DNA from: JANNSX01 sp041397825
GTDB taxonomy: Bacteria > Pseudomonadota > Alphaproteobacteria > Rhizobiales > Hyphomicrobiaceae
Assembly: GCA_041397825.1 (NCBI GenBank)
Contig: JAWKVX010000006.1
Coordinates: forward strand, 434,001 to 498,000
Direction of reading: 5' to 3'
Length of the DNA stretch: 64,000 nt
The translations under genes were made by a program, and so were the position numbers. The notes under the pieces were generated by a model. That model was not told the DNA's origin, ran no database searches, and saw nothing but the letters and a program-made list of their open reading frames with translations. Shown here piece by piece: positions 28,142 through 37,105 of this stretch. The stretch's first letter is position 1. Each line of letters starts with the position of its first letter.

Positions 28142-30097
28142 TCAGCCGGTCTTGTCACCTCGGAGCGCCTTGACGAAGCGTCCGACGAGTCCGGTCAAAC
28201 CGCCGGCGCGTTGGGCGGAGGCATCGGCGAGAGTCTCGAGCGCTCGGTGGCCGTTCCGGTCGGACCGGGCGCCGGCGATTTCGTCGATGACAATCCGCTG
28301 TCGCACCGGGTCCTTCGGGGCTGCGGCCGGGCCTGACCTGGAGGCCATGCCGGCCTCGGGGCGGCGCGGCGTGCCTGGAGCGCGGGGAGCCGGGCTGGAT
28401 TGAGCCCGCGCGGGATCATTCGGCCCTCGCGCTGGCGCATCCGTTCGGCCGACGGGCGTTCCGGCGATCCTCGGTCGGATCTCGATCGATGCCTCGGTGT
28501 CCAGCCCGGCACTCAGGCTTGCCGGTAGCTTGGGCACGGGTTGGCCCGGCCCTCTGCCGGGGCTGACGATCGCTCTCGGTGGGGCGGGCGTCGCCGGGGC
28601 AGGTTCAGTCTCCGCCGCTGCGGCGAGACGCGCGGAAACCGGGGCGGCCGGCCGAAACGGCACCTCCGCAGTGGTCGTCGATGATGCCGGTCGCAAGGCG
28701 CTTGCCGCAACCTGCTGCTGCGTTTCTTGCGGTCCTGCTCGTTCGGTCATGCCGCCGACATGCCGCGCCGTCTCGACGGTTCTCGCCACGAGAGCAGCGA
28801 CATCGTCGAAGACGCGATCGGTGCGATCCTGCGGCCGTTTGGGGGGGCGAAGCGCCGCCGGCTTGCCGGTTGGGGTTCTCGAGGCCGAGGAAGCGGCGAT
28901 CTCTGCAGGCGCGGGTGGATAGGGTGCGCCATCGTCATTTGCCGGCACCGAGACCAGGATCGGCTCAGGCGAATGTTCGAGCGTGGTTGCGGCGGGCGAC
29001 TCGACCGCGAGAGACTCGATATCGAGTGGGATCTCGATCACCGGCGGCAGCACGGCAACGACGGGTCTGATAGACCGACTGTCGACAAATCGCGTGGGGC
29101 GGCCAGCGGCCAGAACGGCGGCCTGCTCGATCCAGCTGCCGATGCGTGTTCGATCGCCGAGGGCGAGGGCCTTCATGACCGCGGCGACCTCGTCGGCGGT
29201 CCAAGCGGCGATCGCCGCGTAGCGCGAGACGCCGAGCGCGGCGAGGCGCTGCGCCATGTCCGCATCGATGCCGGCTATGTTGGTGAGATCATTCGGCTCG
29301 TCGAGGCGCGAATCCGCTTCGCGGCCCGCAGCAGGAGCTTCGACGGCGGCTCGGGGCTCGGCGGACGCCGGACCTGGCGGGTCGGCACGCACCTCCGCCT
29401 GGATCTCGACCGCCGGCATGAGGTCGGGCGCGATCGCCGGCGGCGGCCAAGCCTCGCCGGCACGGCGTGCGATGAGCCGCGCCGCATAGCGGGTCTCGCG
29501 TCCCGTTGCGAGCATCGCGGCCTGCTCGATCCAGTTGCCACGCGAGACGATCCCCGATTGACCGAGCATCCGCTCGAGCATTGCGACGCCCTTCGAATCG
29601 ATACTGGCAAGCGCTTCATAGCGGTTGAAGCCGGCGGCGCTGACGACGCTGACGCAGGCCGAGGGCAGATCGCGGATCAAGGAGAGGTCGTCGCCGGGCT
29701 GCATGGGCCTGGCCGCAGCCGCGGCGAGCACGTCAAGTGCCGACTCGTCGGGTTCCTTATGGGGTCCAGCCGATTCGACCAGTTGCTCTCGCGGCTCCGT
29801 CGGCGGCTCTGCCGTCGCGGGCGGTTCCGGAGCGGGGTCGGCCTTGTCCCATGCGCCGAGCAGCGCTAAGGCCTCGTCGAGCTTGCGGCGGGCGTTGAGA
29901 TAGTGATTGCCGCTGAGCTCCGCCTCGAGCGTCTCGCGGAGGCGCTCGGCGGAGACGATGCTCAGTCGCTCCCCTGAGGCCTCGCGCTGCTCCAGCTGAC
30001 GGAGCGCCCGATAAGCCTCGACGCGACCGAGCTCCTCCTCGAGCTTGGCGCGAGTCTCGGTCAGTGTCTCGATCAGCCGGTCGACGGGTGGGGCCAT
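28142..30097 (-). CDS. Protein with two helix-hairpin-helix-like repeats and a disordered tail
   Basis: A 651-residue protein. The N-terminus is a charged helix (TETRAKLEEELGRVEAYRAL). Two related domains of about 70 residues follow. One is around 135-210 (SLIRDLPSACVSVVSAAGFN, then NWIEQAAMLATGRETRY); the other is around 268-340 (DLTNIAGIDADMAQRLAALG, then SWIEQAAVLAAGRPTRF). These resemble the helix-hairpin-helix repeats that open with D-L-T-x-I-x-G-I and are widespread as appended domains in Hyphomicrobiales. The C-terminal 300 residues are rich in Pro, Ala and Arg and likely unstructured. No enzyme domain is seen. DNA or protein binding is possible. Confidence 0.7.
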   Translation of the reverse strand: MAPPVDRLIETLTETRAKLEEELGRVEAYRALRQLEQREASGERLSIVSAERLRETLEAELSGNHYLNARRKLDEALALLGAWDKADPAPEPPATAEPPTEPREQLVESAGPHKEPDESALDVLAAAAARPMQPGDDLSLIRDLPSACVSVVSAAGFNRYEALASIDSKGVAMLERMLGQSGIVSRGNWIEQAAMLATGRETRYAARLIARRAGEAWPPPAIAPDLMPAVEIQAEVRADPPGPASAEPRAAVEAPAAGREADSRLDEPNDLTNIAGIDADMAQRLAALGVSRYAAIAAWTADEVAAVMKALALGDRTRIGSWIEQAAVLAAGRPTRFVDSRSIRPVVAVLPPVIEIPLDIESLAVESPAATTLEHSPEPILVSVPANDDGAPYPPAPAEIAASSASRTPTGKPAALRPPKRPQDRTDRVFDDVAALVARTVETARHVGGMTERAGPQETQQQVAASALRPASSTTTAEVPFRPAAPVSARLAAAAETEPAPATPAPPRAIVSPGRGPGQPVPKLPASLSAGLDTEASIEIRPRIAGTPVGRTDAPARGPNDPARAQSSPAPRAPGTPRRPEAGMASRSGPAAAPKDPVRQRIVIDEIAGARSDRNGHRALETLADASAQRAGGLTGLVGRFVKALRGDKTG

Positions 30098-30173
30098 CGG
30101 GACGCAGCACTCCGGTTGTCACGTTCATCATCCTACGGCGCGTCCGCCCCGGCGTCCAACACCGAGAGTGGTC

Positions 30174-31073
30174 TCAGCCGCGGTCTGGCCGTCGATTGTT
30201 GCCAGCGGCCGGCATCGGCACGCCGGTCGCCAGGAAGACAGCCAGGCAAGCAAGGAGCATGCCTAAGAATTGCAGCGGCACGAGGGTTTCGCCGAAAATG
30301 GCATAAGCCATCAGGGCCGTAGTCGGCGGCACAAGGTAGAAATAGGCCGCCACGCGGGCGATCGCGCCCCGCCGGATCATGAGCATCAGGAGCGAGATCG
30401 CGCCGAGCGACAGCACGAGGACAGACCAGCCGAGCGCAAAAATGAGCTCTCCCGTCCATTCGACCCGGCCCTGCTCGAGCATGAGAGCGGCGAGAGCGAC
30501 GACCACGGTCCCGCCGAGAAACTGGAAAGTTCCTGCGGAGACGAGACTGTGACCACCCCCGAAACGCTTCTGGTAGATGCTGCCGAGCGTGATTCCGGCG
30601 AGGCCGAGGAGGGCCGCGCCGACGGTGCTCGGCTGGGCGTCGGCTGACCCTTCGGCGATCCGGGGCCAGAGCACGAGCGCGACGCCGGCAATTCCGAGGG
30701 CGAGGCCGAGCCAATGTCGCGGCCGGACCTGCTCCCTGAGCCACCAGGCCGCGAGAAAGGCGGTCAAAATCGGCTGCATCGACACGATGAGCGCCGAGAT
30801 GCCGGCCGACATGCCCTGGGCGATGGCCCAGAAGACCGGGCCGAGATAGCCGGCGTGCAGAAGCGCGCCGGCAACCGTCGCGTGCGCCGCCGCCCGCCGG
30901 TCGGGCCAGGTGGCGCGCGTCGCCACCGCGACACCCGCGATGAGCAGCAGCGCCAGTCCGAAGCGGATGGTCAGGAAGGTCAGTGGCTCGGCATGAGCCG
31001 CGACGATCTTCGAGAAGATGAAGCCGGTCGACCAGAGCAGGACGAACAGGAAGGGAATGAGGCGGGCCGGCAT
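30174..31073 (-). CDS. DMT-family transporter (EamA domains)
   Basis: An inner-membrane permease of 299 residues with about ten hydrophobic helices in two EamA-type halves, starting MPARLIPFLFVLLWSTGFIF. Family members export amino acids, metabolites or drugs; no substrate can be read from the sequence. The ATG at 31073 puts the first membrane helix at the N-terminus as expected; the open frame upstream to 31178 gives a polar non-family leader. It is divergent from the RTX-type gene, with about 140 bases of shared promoter region. Confidence 0.88.
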   Translation of the reverse strand: MPARLIPFLFVLLWSTGFIFSKIVAAHAEPLTFLTIRFGLALLLIAGVAVATRATWPDRRAAAHATVAGALLHAGYLGPVFWAIAQGMSAGISALIVSMQPILTAFLAAWWLREQVRPRHWLGLALGIAGVALVLWPRIAEGSADAQPSTVGAALLGLAGITLGSIYQKRFGGGHSLVSAGTFQFLGGTVVVALAALMLEQGRVEWTGELIFALGWSVLVLSLGAISLLMLMIRRGAIARVAAYFYLVPPTTALMAYAIFGETLVPLQFLGMLLACLAVFLATGVPMPAAGNNRRPDRG

Positions 31074-31215
31074 GGCACTCGGCGAGATTGGAACGGTGGG
31101 AAAGGGCCTGCGAACCGAGATGGCCGCCCTATGACATTCGATAGCTATCCGAAAGTGCGGGGCGACACCATAGTCCATGCAGCAGGATTCGGGTCAACTG
31201 AAAGCGGGCAGCGCC

Positions 31216-32835
31216 GTGGCCATCATCAAGGGAACGAAGAAGAAGGATATCCTCACCGGTACGGCCGGCGCGGATACGATCAGCGGACTCGACGGCGACG
31301 ACCGATTGCTCGGAGGGCAGGGCAGTGACAAGCTGCTAGGCGGTAACGGCAAGGACACGTTGCGCGGCGACGATGGCAACGATGTGCTGGACGGTGGAAA
31401 CCATGGAGACAAGCTCTATGGCGAGGATGGAAAGGACCTCCTGAAAGGTGGCGCGGGCAACGATACGCTGGACGGCGGTGAACATAACGACAAGCTCTAC
31501 GGCGGATCGGGCAACGACACGCTCAAAGGCGGCTATGACGACGACTACGTCAATGGTGGCGATGGCAATGATCTCATCATCGCTGGCTACGGCAGGGATA
31601 CATTCGTCGGTGGCAAGGGCGTGGATACCGTGGCCTACACGGGCGTACTCGGTGCCGTTAACGTCAGCCTGACTTCCGGCAAGGGCGACAACGCCGCTTT
31701 CGGCGACACCTTCAGCGGCATCGAGAATGTCACCGGGACGGCATTCAGCGATGTCATAGTCGGCGATGCCAACGCCAACACGCTCGTGGGCGGCGCCGGC
31801 TTCGATACCCTCTGGGGCAACCCGGGCGACGATATCCTGATCGGTGGCGCGGGGGGTGACACGCTGATGGGCGGGGCCGGCGCGGACCAATTGGTGGGAG
31901 GGGACGATAACGACACGGCGGACTACAGCTTTGCCGTGTCCGGCGTGATCGTTGACCTGCTCGATCCTTCTCTCAACACGGGAGAGGCTCTCGGTGACAC
32001 CTATCAGTCGATCGAGAGAATCGACGGCAGCGACCACGATGACGAGCTCTATGGCGACGACGGAAACAACACCATCGATGGTGCAGACGGCGATGACGTC
32101 ATCTATGGCCGTGGCGGCAATGACGTTCTCACCAACGGGCAGGGAAATGATTTCATTGACGGAGGTGCCGGCGACGACCTTATCATCTATATCATCGACA
32201 GCGGCAGCGATACGATTCATGGCGGCGCCGACAACGATTGGCTCTACGTTCTCTTCTCCGCCGGCGGCGTCACCATAAACCTGACCTCGGGGACGGGTGG
32301 CGGGGCAGCAGCAGGCGACACCTTCGCCACGATCGAGAACGTGCATGGGAGCCAGTTCAACGACACGCTGACGGCCGCACTCAACGGATGGGTCAACGGC
32401 GGCGACGGCAACGACACGATCGTCGATTCAGGCGGCACGGAATATCTCTACGGCGGCGAGGGAAACGACATACTGACCGACAATGTTCTTGGCAGTGAGG
32501 ACGGGCTCAAGGATGTATTCTGGTTGGGCTACGATCAGGGCACCGATACCATTCTCGGTTTCGATGACGGTCAGGATCTGCTGCGCATCAGCCAAAGTGA
32601 ATTCGGAATAACGTCGTTGGCAGCAAACCAGGTGATCAACAGCCTCACCTCGGCAGCGACCATTGCGAGCGCGCAGTTCATCTACGAGACGGATACGAAG
32701 ACCTTGTGGTTCGACCAGGACGGCACCGGCGTCGTCGGGCCGGTCGCCGTCGCGGTCATGAGCAGCTATGTGGGTACGCTCGACAACCTGAACTTCGAGG
32801 TAACCACCCAGACGATGAATATGTTCGTCGGCTGA
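31216..32835 (+). CDS. RTX-type calcium-binding repeat protein
   Basis: About 539 residues made mostly of glycine- and aspartate-rich nonapeptide repeats of the form GGxGxDxUx (GGAGNDTLDGG, YGGSGNDTLKGG and others) in three or four blocks, which fold as calcium-binding beta rolls. Between blocks are segments of the form VNVSLTSGKGDNAAFGDTF that recur three times. The C-terminus (about 150 residues) lacks repeats and probably carries the type I secretion signal. No protease, lipase or toxin domain is present. The start is probably GTG at 31216, matching relatives that begin with AIIKGT; an ATG at 31177 is possible. No type I exporter genes are nearby. Confidence 0.85.
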   Translation: MAIIKGTKKKDILTGTAGADTISGLDGDDRLLGGQGSDKLLGGNGKDTLRGDDGNDVLDGGNHGDKLYGEDGKDLLKGGAGNDTLDGGEHNDKLYGGSGNDTLKGGYDDDYVNGGDGNDLIIAGYGRDTFVGGKGVDTVAYTGVLGAVNVSLTSGKGDNAAFGDTFSGIENVTGTAFSDVIVGDANANTLVGGAGFDTLWGNPGDDILIGGAGGDTLMGGAGADQLVGGDDNDTADYSFAVSGVIVDLLDPSLNTGEALGDTYQSIERIDGSDHDDELYGDDGNNTIDGADGDDVIYGRGGNDVLTNGQGNDFIDGGAGDDLIIYIIDSGSDTIHGGADNDWLYVLFSAGGVTINLTSGTGGGAAAGDTFATIENVHGSQFNDTLTAALNGWVNGGDGNDTIVDSGGTEYLYGGEGNDILTDNVLGSEDGLKDVFWLGYDQGTDTILGFDDGQDLLRISQSEFGITSLAANQVINSLTSAATIASAQFIYETDTKTLWFDQDGTGVVGPVAVAVMSSYVGTLDNLNFEVTTQTMNMFVG

Positions 32836-32881
32836 ACGCCTTTCGGTCGTCTGGAGCAAGCCGGCAGCGCTTCCAGCGTGC

Positions 32882-33208
32882 TTACACGTGGACCAAACCC
32901 AGTGCCACGGCTCGTGCCAATGCTTGCTCGCGGGTTATCGAGTGAAGCTTGCGGCGGGCATTGGCCAGATGCAGACGGACGGTCGGCCGCGAGATGCCGA
33001 GCCGCGCAGCAATTTGAAGATCCTGGCAACCCTGTGCGAGTGCGGTCAGGCATTCCAGCTCGCGGCGTGAAAGACATGGCGAGCCCGGTCCTGTTCCGCT
33101 CGGCGAATGCGACTTGGCTGGATCGGGTCCGCCGCTATCTGCCATGTCGATGGCAGCTATCCTCGATGCCGTGCGGGTGAGTGAGCGACTTATGTATTTG
33201 CTGTGCAT
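32882..33208 (-). CDS. Small LuxR-type HTH regulator without a sensor domain
   Basis: 108 residues consisting essentially of a C-terminal LuxR/FixJ-type DNA-binding domain: LSRRELECLTALAQGCQDLQ, then ISRPTVRLHLANARRKL and QALARAVALGLV. This resembles the DNA-binding end of autoinducer-type LuxR proteins, but the usual 160-residue ligand-binding domain is missing. The start at 33208 has a GAGGGG ribosome-binding site 8 bases upstream. It is convergent with the RTX gene and downstream of tetR. It may be a functional solo regulator or a truncated remnant. Confidence 0.75.
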   Translation of the reverse strand: MHSKYISRSLTRTASRIAAIDMADSGGPDPAKSHSPSGTGPGSPCLSRRELECLTALAQGCQDLQIAARLGISRPTVRLHLANARRKLHSITREQALARAVALGLVHV

Positions 33209-33285
33209 GCCGCCATCCCCTCGGTTCGGCGGGTGCCGACCGATCATGCAGATCTCGGGTCCATGAGAGTTCTTGCCGTCCGGTT

Positions 33286-33312
33286 CTCAGCAGGCGGTCG
33301 CAGCCTGCTGAG
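33286..33312 (-). terminator. Hairpin after the TetR gene
   Basis: CTCAGCAGGC at 33286-33295 pairs perfectly with GCCTGCTGAG at 33303-33312 around a 7-base loop. It begins 6 bases after the stop of the minus-strand tetR gene and before the luxR-type gene, so it is probably the tetR terminator, although no T-run follows. Confidence 0.5.
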
Positions 33313-33317
33313 CATCG

Positions 33318-33995
33318 CTACGTGTCCGGGAAACGGCCCGACCATCCCGGAGCCAATCCGCTGACGACGGCCGTCGCGGCGGCGAGTGCCTCTTGGGCGT
33401 CGAAATTTTCCGGATCGATGTGCGAATCCAGCCAGAGGCCAAATACCAAGGCGTTGATGGCTCTGGCCTTGGGCCGGGCCTTACCGATGTCACCGCCCTG
33501 CTCAGGCATTTGAGCGAAGGCATCCGTCAACTCGCGTACATAGACGAGGTCGGCCTCACGCGTGTTGGTGCGGTAGAGCACCTGGGATCGTGCTTCCCCC
33601 CAGGTCGTGTACCAAAGACTGAGCAGCTCCGGGTGCCGGCCGACGAACGCGATGTCATGGGCCACGACCGCCGCCACCCGATCCTCCGGGCTGAGCGTCG
33701 GCTTTCGAACATGCTTGTCCCAACTCGCTTCATAGATATCACCGGCGTGATTGAGAGCGGCGGCGATGAGTTGGTCCTTGGTCTTGAAATGGAAAGTCAC
33801 CAGCCCGCGCGAAAGGCCGGACATCTCGGCGATGGTCGCGAATGTGGTGCCATCCAGCCCACGCTCCGCCATGACTTTGATCGCGGCCTCGATCAGCGAC
33901 TGCCTCGTCACCTCACCTTTGATCTTCCTCAGGTCCACGATCCTGCTTTCCATCAAGGACTTTGCCGGCGCGACAAGCTCGCCCGAAGGGATCAT
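33318..33995 (-). CDS. TetR-family transcriptional regulator
   Basis: 225 residues with an N-terminal TetR HTH (RQSLIEAAIKVMAERGLDGT, then IAEMSGLSRGLVTFHFKTKD) and a C-terminal ligand-binding domain resembling the BetI type (SLWYTTWGEARSQ). The ATG at 33995 has a GGAGG ribosome-binding site 6 bases upstream. Two similar 16-bp palindromic elements lie 26-70 bases upstream, so autoregulation and control of the divergent M81 metallopeptidase gene are likely. The ligand is unknown. Confidence 0.9.
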   Translation of the reverse strand: MIPSGELVAPAKSLMESRIVDLRKIKGEVTRQSLIEAAIKVMAERGLDGTTFATIAEMSGLSRGLVTFHFKTKDQLIAAALNHAGDIYEASWDKHVRKPTLSPEDRVAAVVAHDIAFVGRHPELLSLWYTTWGEARSQVLYRTNTREADLVYVRELTDAFAQMPEQGGDIGKARPKARAINALVFGLWLDSHIDPENFDAQEALAAATAVVSGLAPGWSGRFPDT

Positions 33996-34020
33996 GCCAT
34001 GCCTCCGCTTTTGAAACTAG

Positions 34021-34065
34021 TTGGCTAGACAGCCAATTTATATAATTAGCTGGCTGGCCAGTCAA
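34021..34065. promoter_or_regulatory. Paired palindromic operators in the tetR/M81 divergent promoter
   Basis: Two related 16-bp imperfect palindromes, TTGGCTAGACAGCCAA (34021-34036) and CTGGCTGGCCAGTCAA (34050-34065), match at 12 of 16 positions and have centres 29 bp apart. An AT-rich stretch (TTTATATAATTA), a good candidate for a -10 element, lies between them. Symmetry and length match TetR-family operators, and the adjacent gene encodes a TetR protein. Confidence 0.7.
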
Positions 34066-34282
34066 TTAAATTCTGCGGAGTCGATGCTAGTTGGTGAATG
34101 GTCGGTTGCGACGTGCATTGCGCCCACCGTCACGAGCCCTTACTGGCGACCGGCCGGGTCGGCCTCCTGTTTTCCGACGCACAGGGTGTGGTCGTATGTG
34201 GCCTCGCGCGCCGGCGTCCCTGGAAAGCATGTCTCCAGCCTGCTAGGCCCGCCTGGATGCCCACGATCGACAGGAGCCGGCG

Positions 34283-35791
34283 ATGCGACCGACAGTGCTG
34301 ATTGGCGGTTTCTCTCACGAGACGAATGCCTTCAGCAGCGAGCGGACAGGTCTCGACAAGTTCAAGGCACGCGAGCTTCTGCATGGCGACGAGATGTTTC
34401 GCCTCCGCCATACCAATCACGAGATCGCGGGCTTTCTGGCCGCAGCGGAGGCCCATGGCTGGCGCGTCCGGCCGTCGATCGCGGCCGCCGCCATGCCGAG
34501 CGGTCTCGTCACCGCCGAAGCCTTCGCCTTCATCGCCTCGGAGCTGGTGGCCGCTGCGGCGCAGTCGCCCGCTCCCGATGCGATCCTCCTGTTTCTGCAC
34601 GGGGCCATGGTGGCGGAGGGGATCACGGATGGCGAAGGCGAGCTGCTGGCGCGTCTACGGGCCATTGTCGGGTCGGACATACCCATCGCGGCCGTGCTCG
34701 ACCTGCATGCCAATGTCACCGACCGGATGGCCGAGCAGGCGAGCCTGCTCATGTCCTATCGGACCTATCCTCACATCGATCTGGCCGAGCGCGGCCGCGA
34801 GGCCGCCGACATCATCGCCCGCGCTCTCAATGATGGACGCCGGCTGGCAACCGTCGTCGCCCGTGGGCCGCTCATCGACGGGTGCAACGATGGTCGGACT
34901 CAGGGTGGCCCGATGGTTCCCCTTCTGGCGCGCGCCCGGGACTTCGAGTGTGAGTCTGGCGTGCTGTCCGTCAGCATCAATGCCGGGTTCCCCGATAGCG
35001 ATATTCGCGAAGCCGGGCCGAGTGTGACGGTCTCGGGGGATGCGCCGCGCGTGCGCCTGCAGGAGATCGCCGATGATCTAATGCGCGAGATCTGGGACCG
35101 GCGCGACGAGAAGACGGTCGAGTATCTTTCACCTGCTGAGGCCGTCCGGCGAGCGCTGGCGGTGACGCCGGGATCAGGCCCGGTCGTCATTGCCGACTAT
35201 GCGGACAATCCGGGCGCTGGCGCTTACGGCGATGCGACCGACCTGCTCAAGGCGATGCTCGAGGCGCGCGTCGAGAACGCGGCCTTCGGAGGTCTCGTCG
35301 ACCCCGTGGCTGCCCGCGCTCTGCACAGCGCCGGGGTCGGTGCCGAGGTCAAATTGGTGCTCGGTGGGCGGCATGCCCCGGAGCAAGGCGGCGGCCCTCT
35401 GACGCTCGAGGGCACGGTGCTGCAGGTCTCCGGCGGAACTTTCACCTACCGCGGGCCGATGTGGACGGGAGGAATCGGCAGCCTCGGTCCAACGGCGGCG
35501 CTTCGCGTCAGCGGCATCGACATCCTGGTCATATCGGAAAATGCACAAATGCTGGACGAGGCCATGTTCCTCGCCGGTGGCATCGAGCCACGCGAGAAGG
35601 CCGTGATCGGCCTCAAGTCGATGCATCACTTCCGAGGCGCCTTCGAGCCGATGGCACGCGCCGTGCTGGTCTGCGACACGGGTGCCCTCGCTACGCCCGA
35701 CTACGGGAGGCGGCCCTTCCGCCACCTCCGTCGGCCGGTCTATCCGCTCGATCCGGTGGAGACGTGCCTCGCAACATGGCGCGGCGGCTGA
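34283..35791 (+). CDS. M81-family metallopeptidase (MlrC-like)
   Basis: A 502-residue protein of the MlrC/M81 family, named for degradation of linearised microcystin products but widespread in proteobacteria with no cyanobacterial contact. The N-terminus LIGGFSHETNAFS and the metal-site region AVLDLHANVTDRM are characteristic; the C-terminal MlrC domain (DYADNPGAGAYGDATDLL) is complete. An AGGAG ribosome-binding site lies 6 bases before the ATG. It is divergent from tetR across two operators, which suggests ligand-induced expression. Natural substrates are probably small peptides or amides, which is inference. Confidence 0.88.
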   Translation: MRPTVLIGGFSHETNAFSSERTGLDKFKARELLHGDEMFRLRHTNHEIAGFLAAAEAHGWRVRPSIAAAAMPSGLVTAEAFAFIASELVAAAAQSPAPDAILLFLHGAMVAEGITDGEGELLARLRAIVGSDIPIAAVLDLHANVTDRMAEQASLLMSYRTYPHIDLAERGREAADIIARALNDGRRLATVVARGPLIDGCNDGRTQGGPMVPLLARARDFECESGVLSVSINAGFPDSDIREAGPSVTVSGDAPRVRLQEIADDLMREIWDRRDEKTVEYLSPAEAVRRALAVTPGSGPVVIADYADNPGAGAYGDATDLLKAMLEARVENAAFGGLVDPVAARALHSAGVGAEVKLVLGGRHAPEQGGGPLTLEGTVLQVSGGTFTYRGPMWTGGIGSLGPTAALRVSGIDILVISENAQMLDEAMFLAGGIEPREKAVIGLKSMHHFRGAFEPMARAVLVCDTGALATPDYGRRPFRHLRRPVYPLDPVETCLATWRGG

Positions 35792-35815
35792 GGCGAAGAG
35801 GCCTCCGGCCGAGCT

Positions 35816-37105
35816 TCACCCGAACCGCTGACGGCTGACCTCGATCGCATCCTCGAAGGTTCGGAGGCCGGTGTGCGGTGTCGAGACGAGCACGGCCATG
35901 TTGCCTGGCTTATGCTGGTTCTTGAGCATTTGCATATGGGCCTTCGGGATCTGCTCCCAAGGGAAGACTTCGGACATGCAGGGGTCGATGCGGCGATCGA
36001 CGACGAGCTTGTTGGCCTGGGCCGCCTGCAGGAGGTTGGCGAAGTGCGAGCCTTGCACGCGCTTCTGGTGCATCCAGAGATAGCGTGCGTCGAGCGTCAG
36101 GTTGTAGCCCGTGGTGCCGGCGCAGATGACGACCATGCCGCCGCGCTTGACGACGAACAGCGAAACCGGGATCGTCGCCTCGCCCGGATGCTCGAAGACG
36201 AAGTCGACATTGTTGCCCTTGCCGGTGATGTCCCAGATCGCTTTGCCGAAGGTGCGGACCTCCTTCGCCCAGGCATCATATTCGGGCGTTCCGACCTTGG
36301 GCATCTGGCCCCAGCATTTGAAATTCTTGCGGTTGATGACGCCCTTTGCACCCAGCTGCATGACGAAGTCGCGCTTGTCGTCCTCGCTGACGATGCCGAT
36401 CGCATGCGCGCCGGCCGTCGCGCAGAGCTGCACCGCCATCGAGCCGAGGCCGCCTGAAGCGCCCCAGACGAGGACGCTGTGCCCCGGCCGCAAGATGTGC
36501 GGACGGTGTCCGAACAGCATGCGGTAGGCGGTGGCCAGCGTCAGCGTGTAGCAGGCGCTCTCCTCCCAGGTCAGATGCCGCGGACGCTCCATGAGCTGGC
36601 GGTCCTGCACGCGTGCGAACTGGGCGAACGAGCCGTCCGGCGTCTCGTAGCCCCAGATGCGCTGCGAGGGCGAGAACATCGGATCGCCGCCGTTGCACTC
36701 CTCGTCGTCGCCATCGTCCTGATTGCAGTGGATGACGACCTCATCGCCGACCTTCCAGCGCTTCACCTTCGAGCCGACGGCATAGACGATGCCGGAAGCG
36801 TCCGAGCCGGCCACGTGGACGGGATTCTTATGGACATCCTTGATCGGCGAGATCGGCTTGCCGAGCGCCGCCCAGACGCCGTTGTAGTTGACGCCGGCCG
36901 CCATCACGAGAACCAGCACGTCGTGGCTGTCTAGCTCCCAGGTGGGAACCACCTCCACCTGCATGGCGGTGTCGGGATTGCCGTGACGCTCGGCGCGAAT
37001 GGCCCAGGCGTACATTTTCTTCGGAACATGCCCGAGTGGGGGAATTTCGCCAATCTCGTAGAGATCCTTGCCGCCGACCGCACTGACTGCCGCTAGTTTG
37101 CTCAT
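35816..37105 (-). CDS. ccr: Crotonyl-CoA carboxylase/reductase Ccr
   Basis: Reductively carboxylates crotonyl-CoA to ethylmalonyl-CoA with NADPH and CO2, the key step of the ethylmalonyl-CoA pathway for acetyl-CoA assimilation. The 429-residue MDR-family protein has the characteristic N-terminal extension (EIPPLGHVPKKMYAWAIR), the NADPH loop VWGASGGLGSMAVQL, and GSHFANLLQA containing the histidine implicated in CO2 binding in characterised Ccr. It is convergent with the M81 gene and divergent from the small membrane protein/ecm unit. Confidence 0.95.
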   Translation of the reverse strand: MSKLAAVSAVGGKDLYEIGEIPPLGHVPKKMYAWAIRAERHGNPDTAMQVEVVPTWELDSHDVLVLVMAAGVNYNGVWAALGKPISPIKDVHKNPVHVAGSDASGIVYAVGSKVKRWKVGDEVVIHCNQDDGDDEECNGGDPMFSPSQRIWGYETPDGSFAQFARVQDRQLMERPRHLTWEESACYTLTLATAYRMLFGHRPHILRPGHSVLVWGASGGLGSMAVQLCATAGAHAIGIVSEDDKRDFVMQLGAKGVINRKNFKCWGQMPKVGTPEYDAWAKEVRTFGKAIWDITGKGNNVDFVFEHPGEATIPVSLFVVKRGGMVVICAGTTGYNLTLDARYLWMHQKRVQGSHFANLLQAAQANKLVVDRRIDPCMSEVFPWEQIPKAHMQMLKNQHKPGNMAVLVSTPHTGLRTFEDAIEVSRQRFG

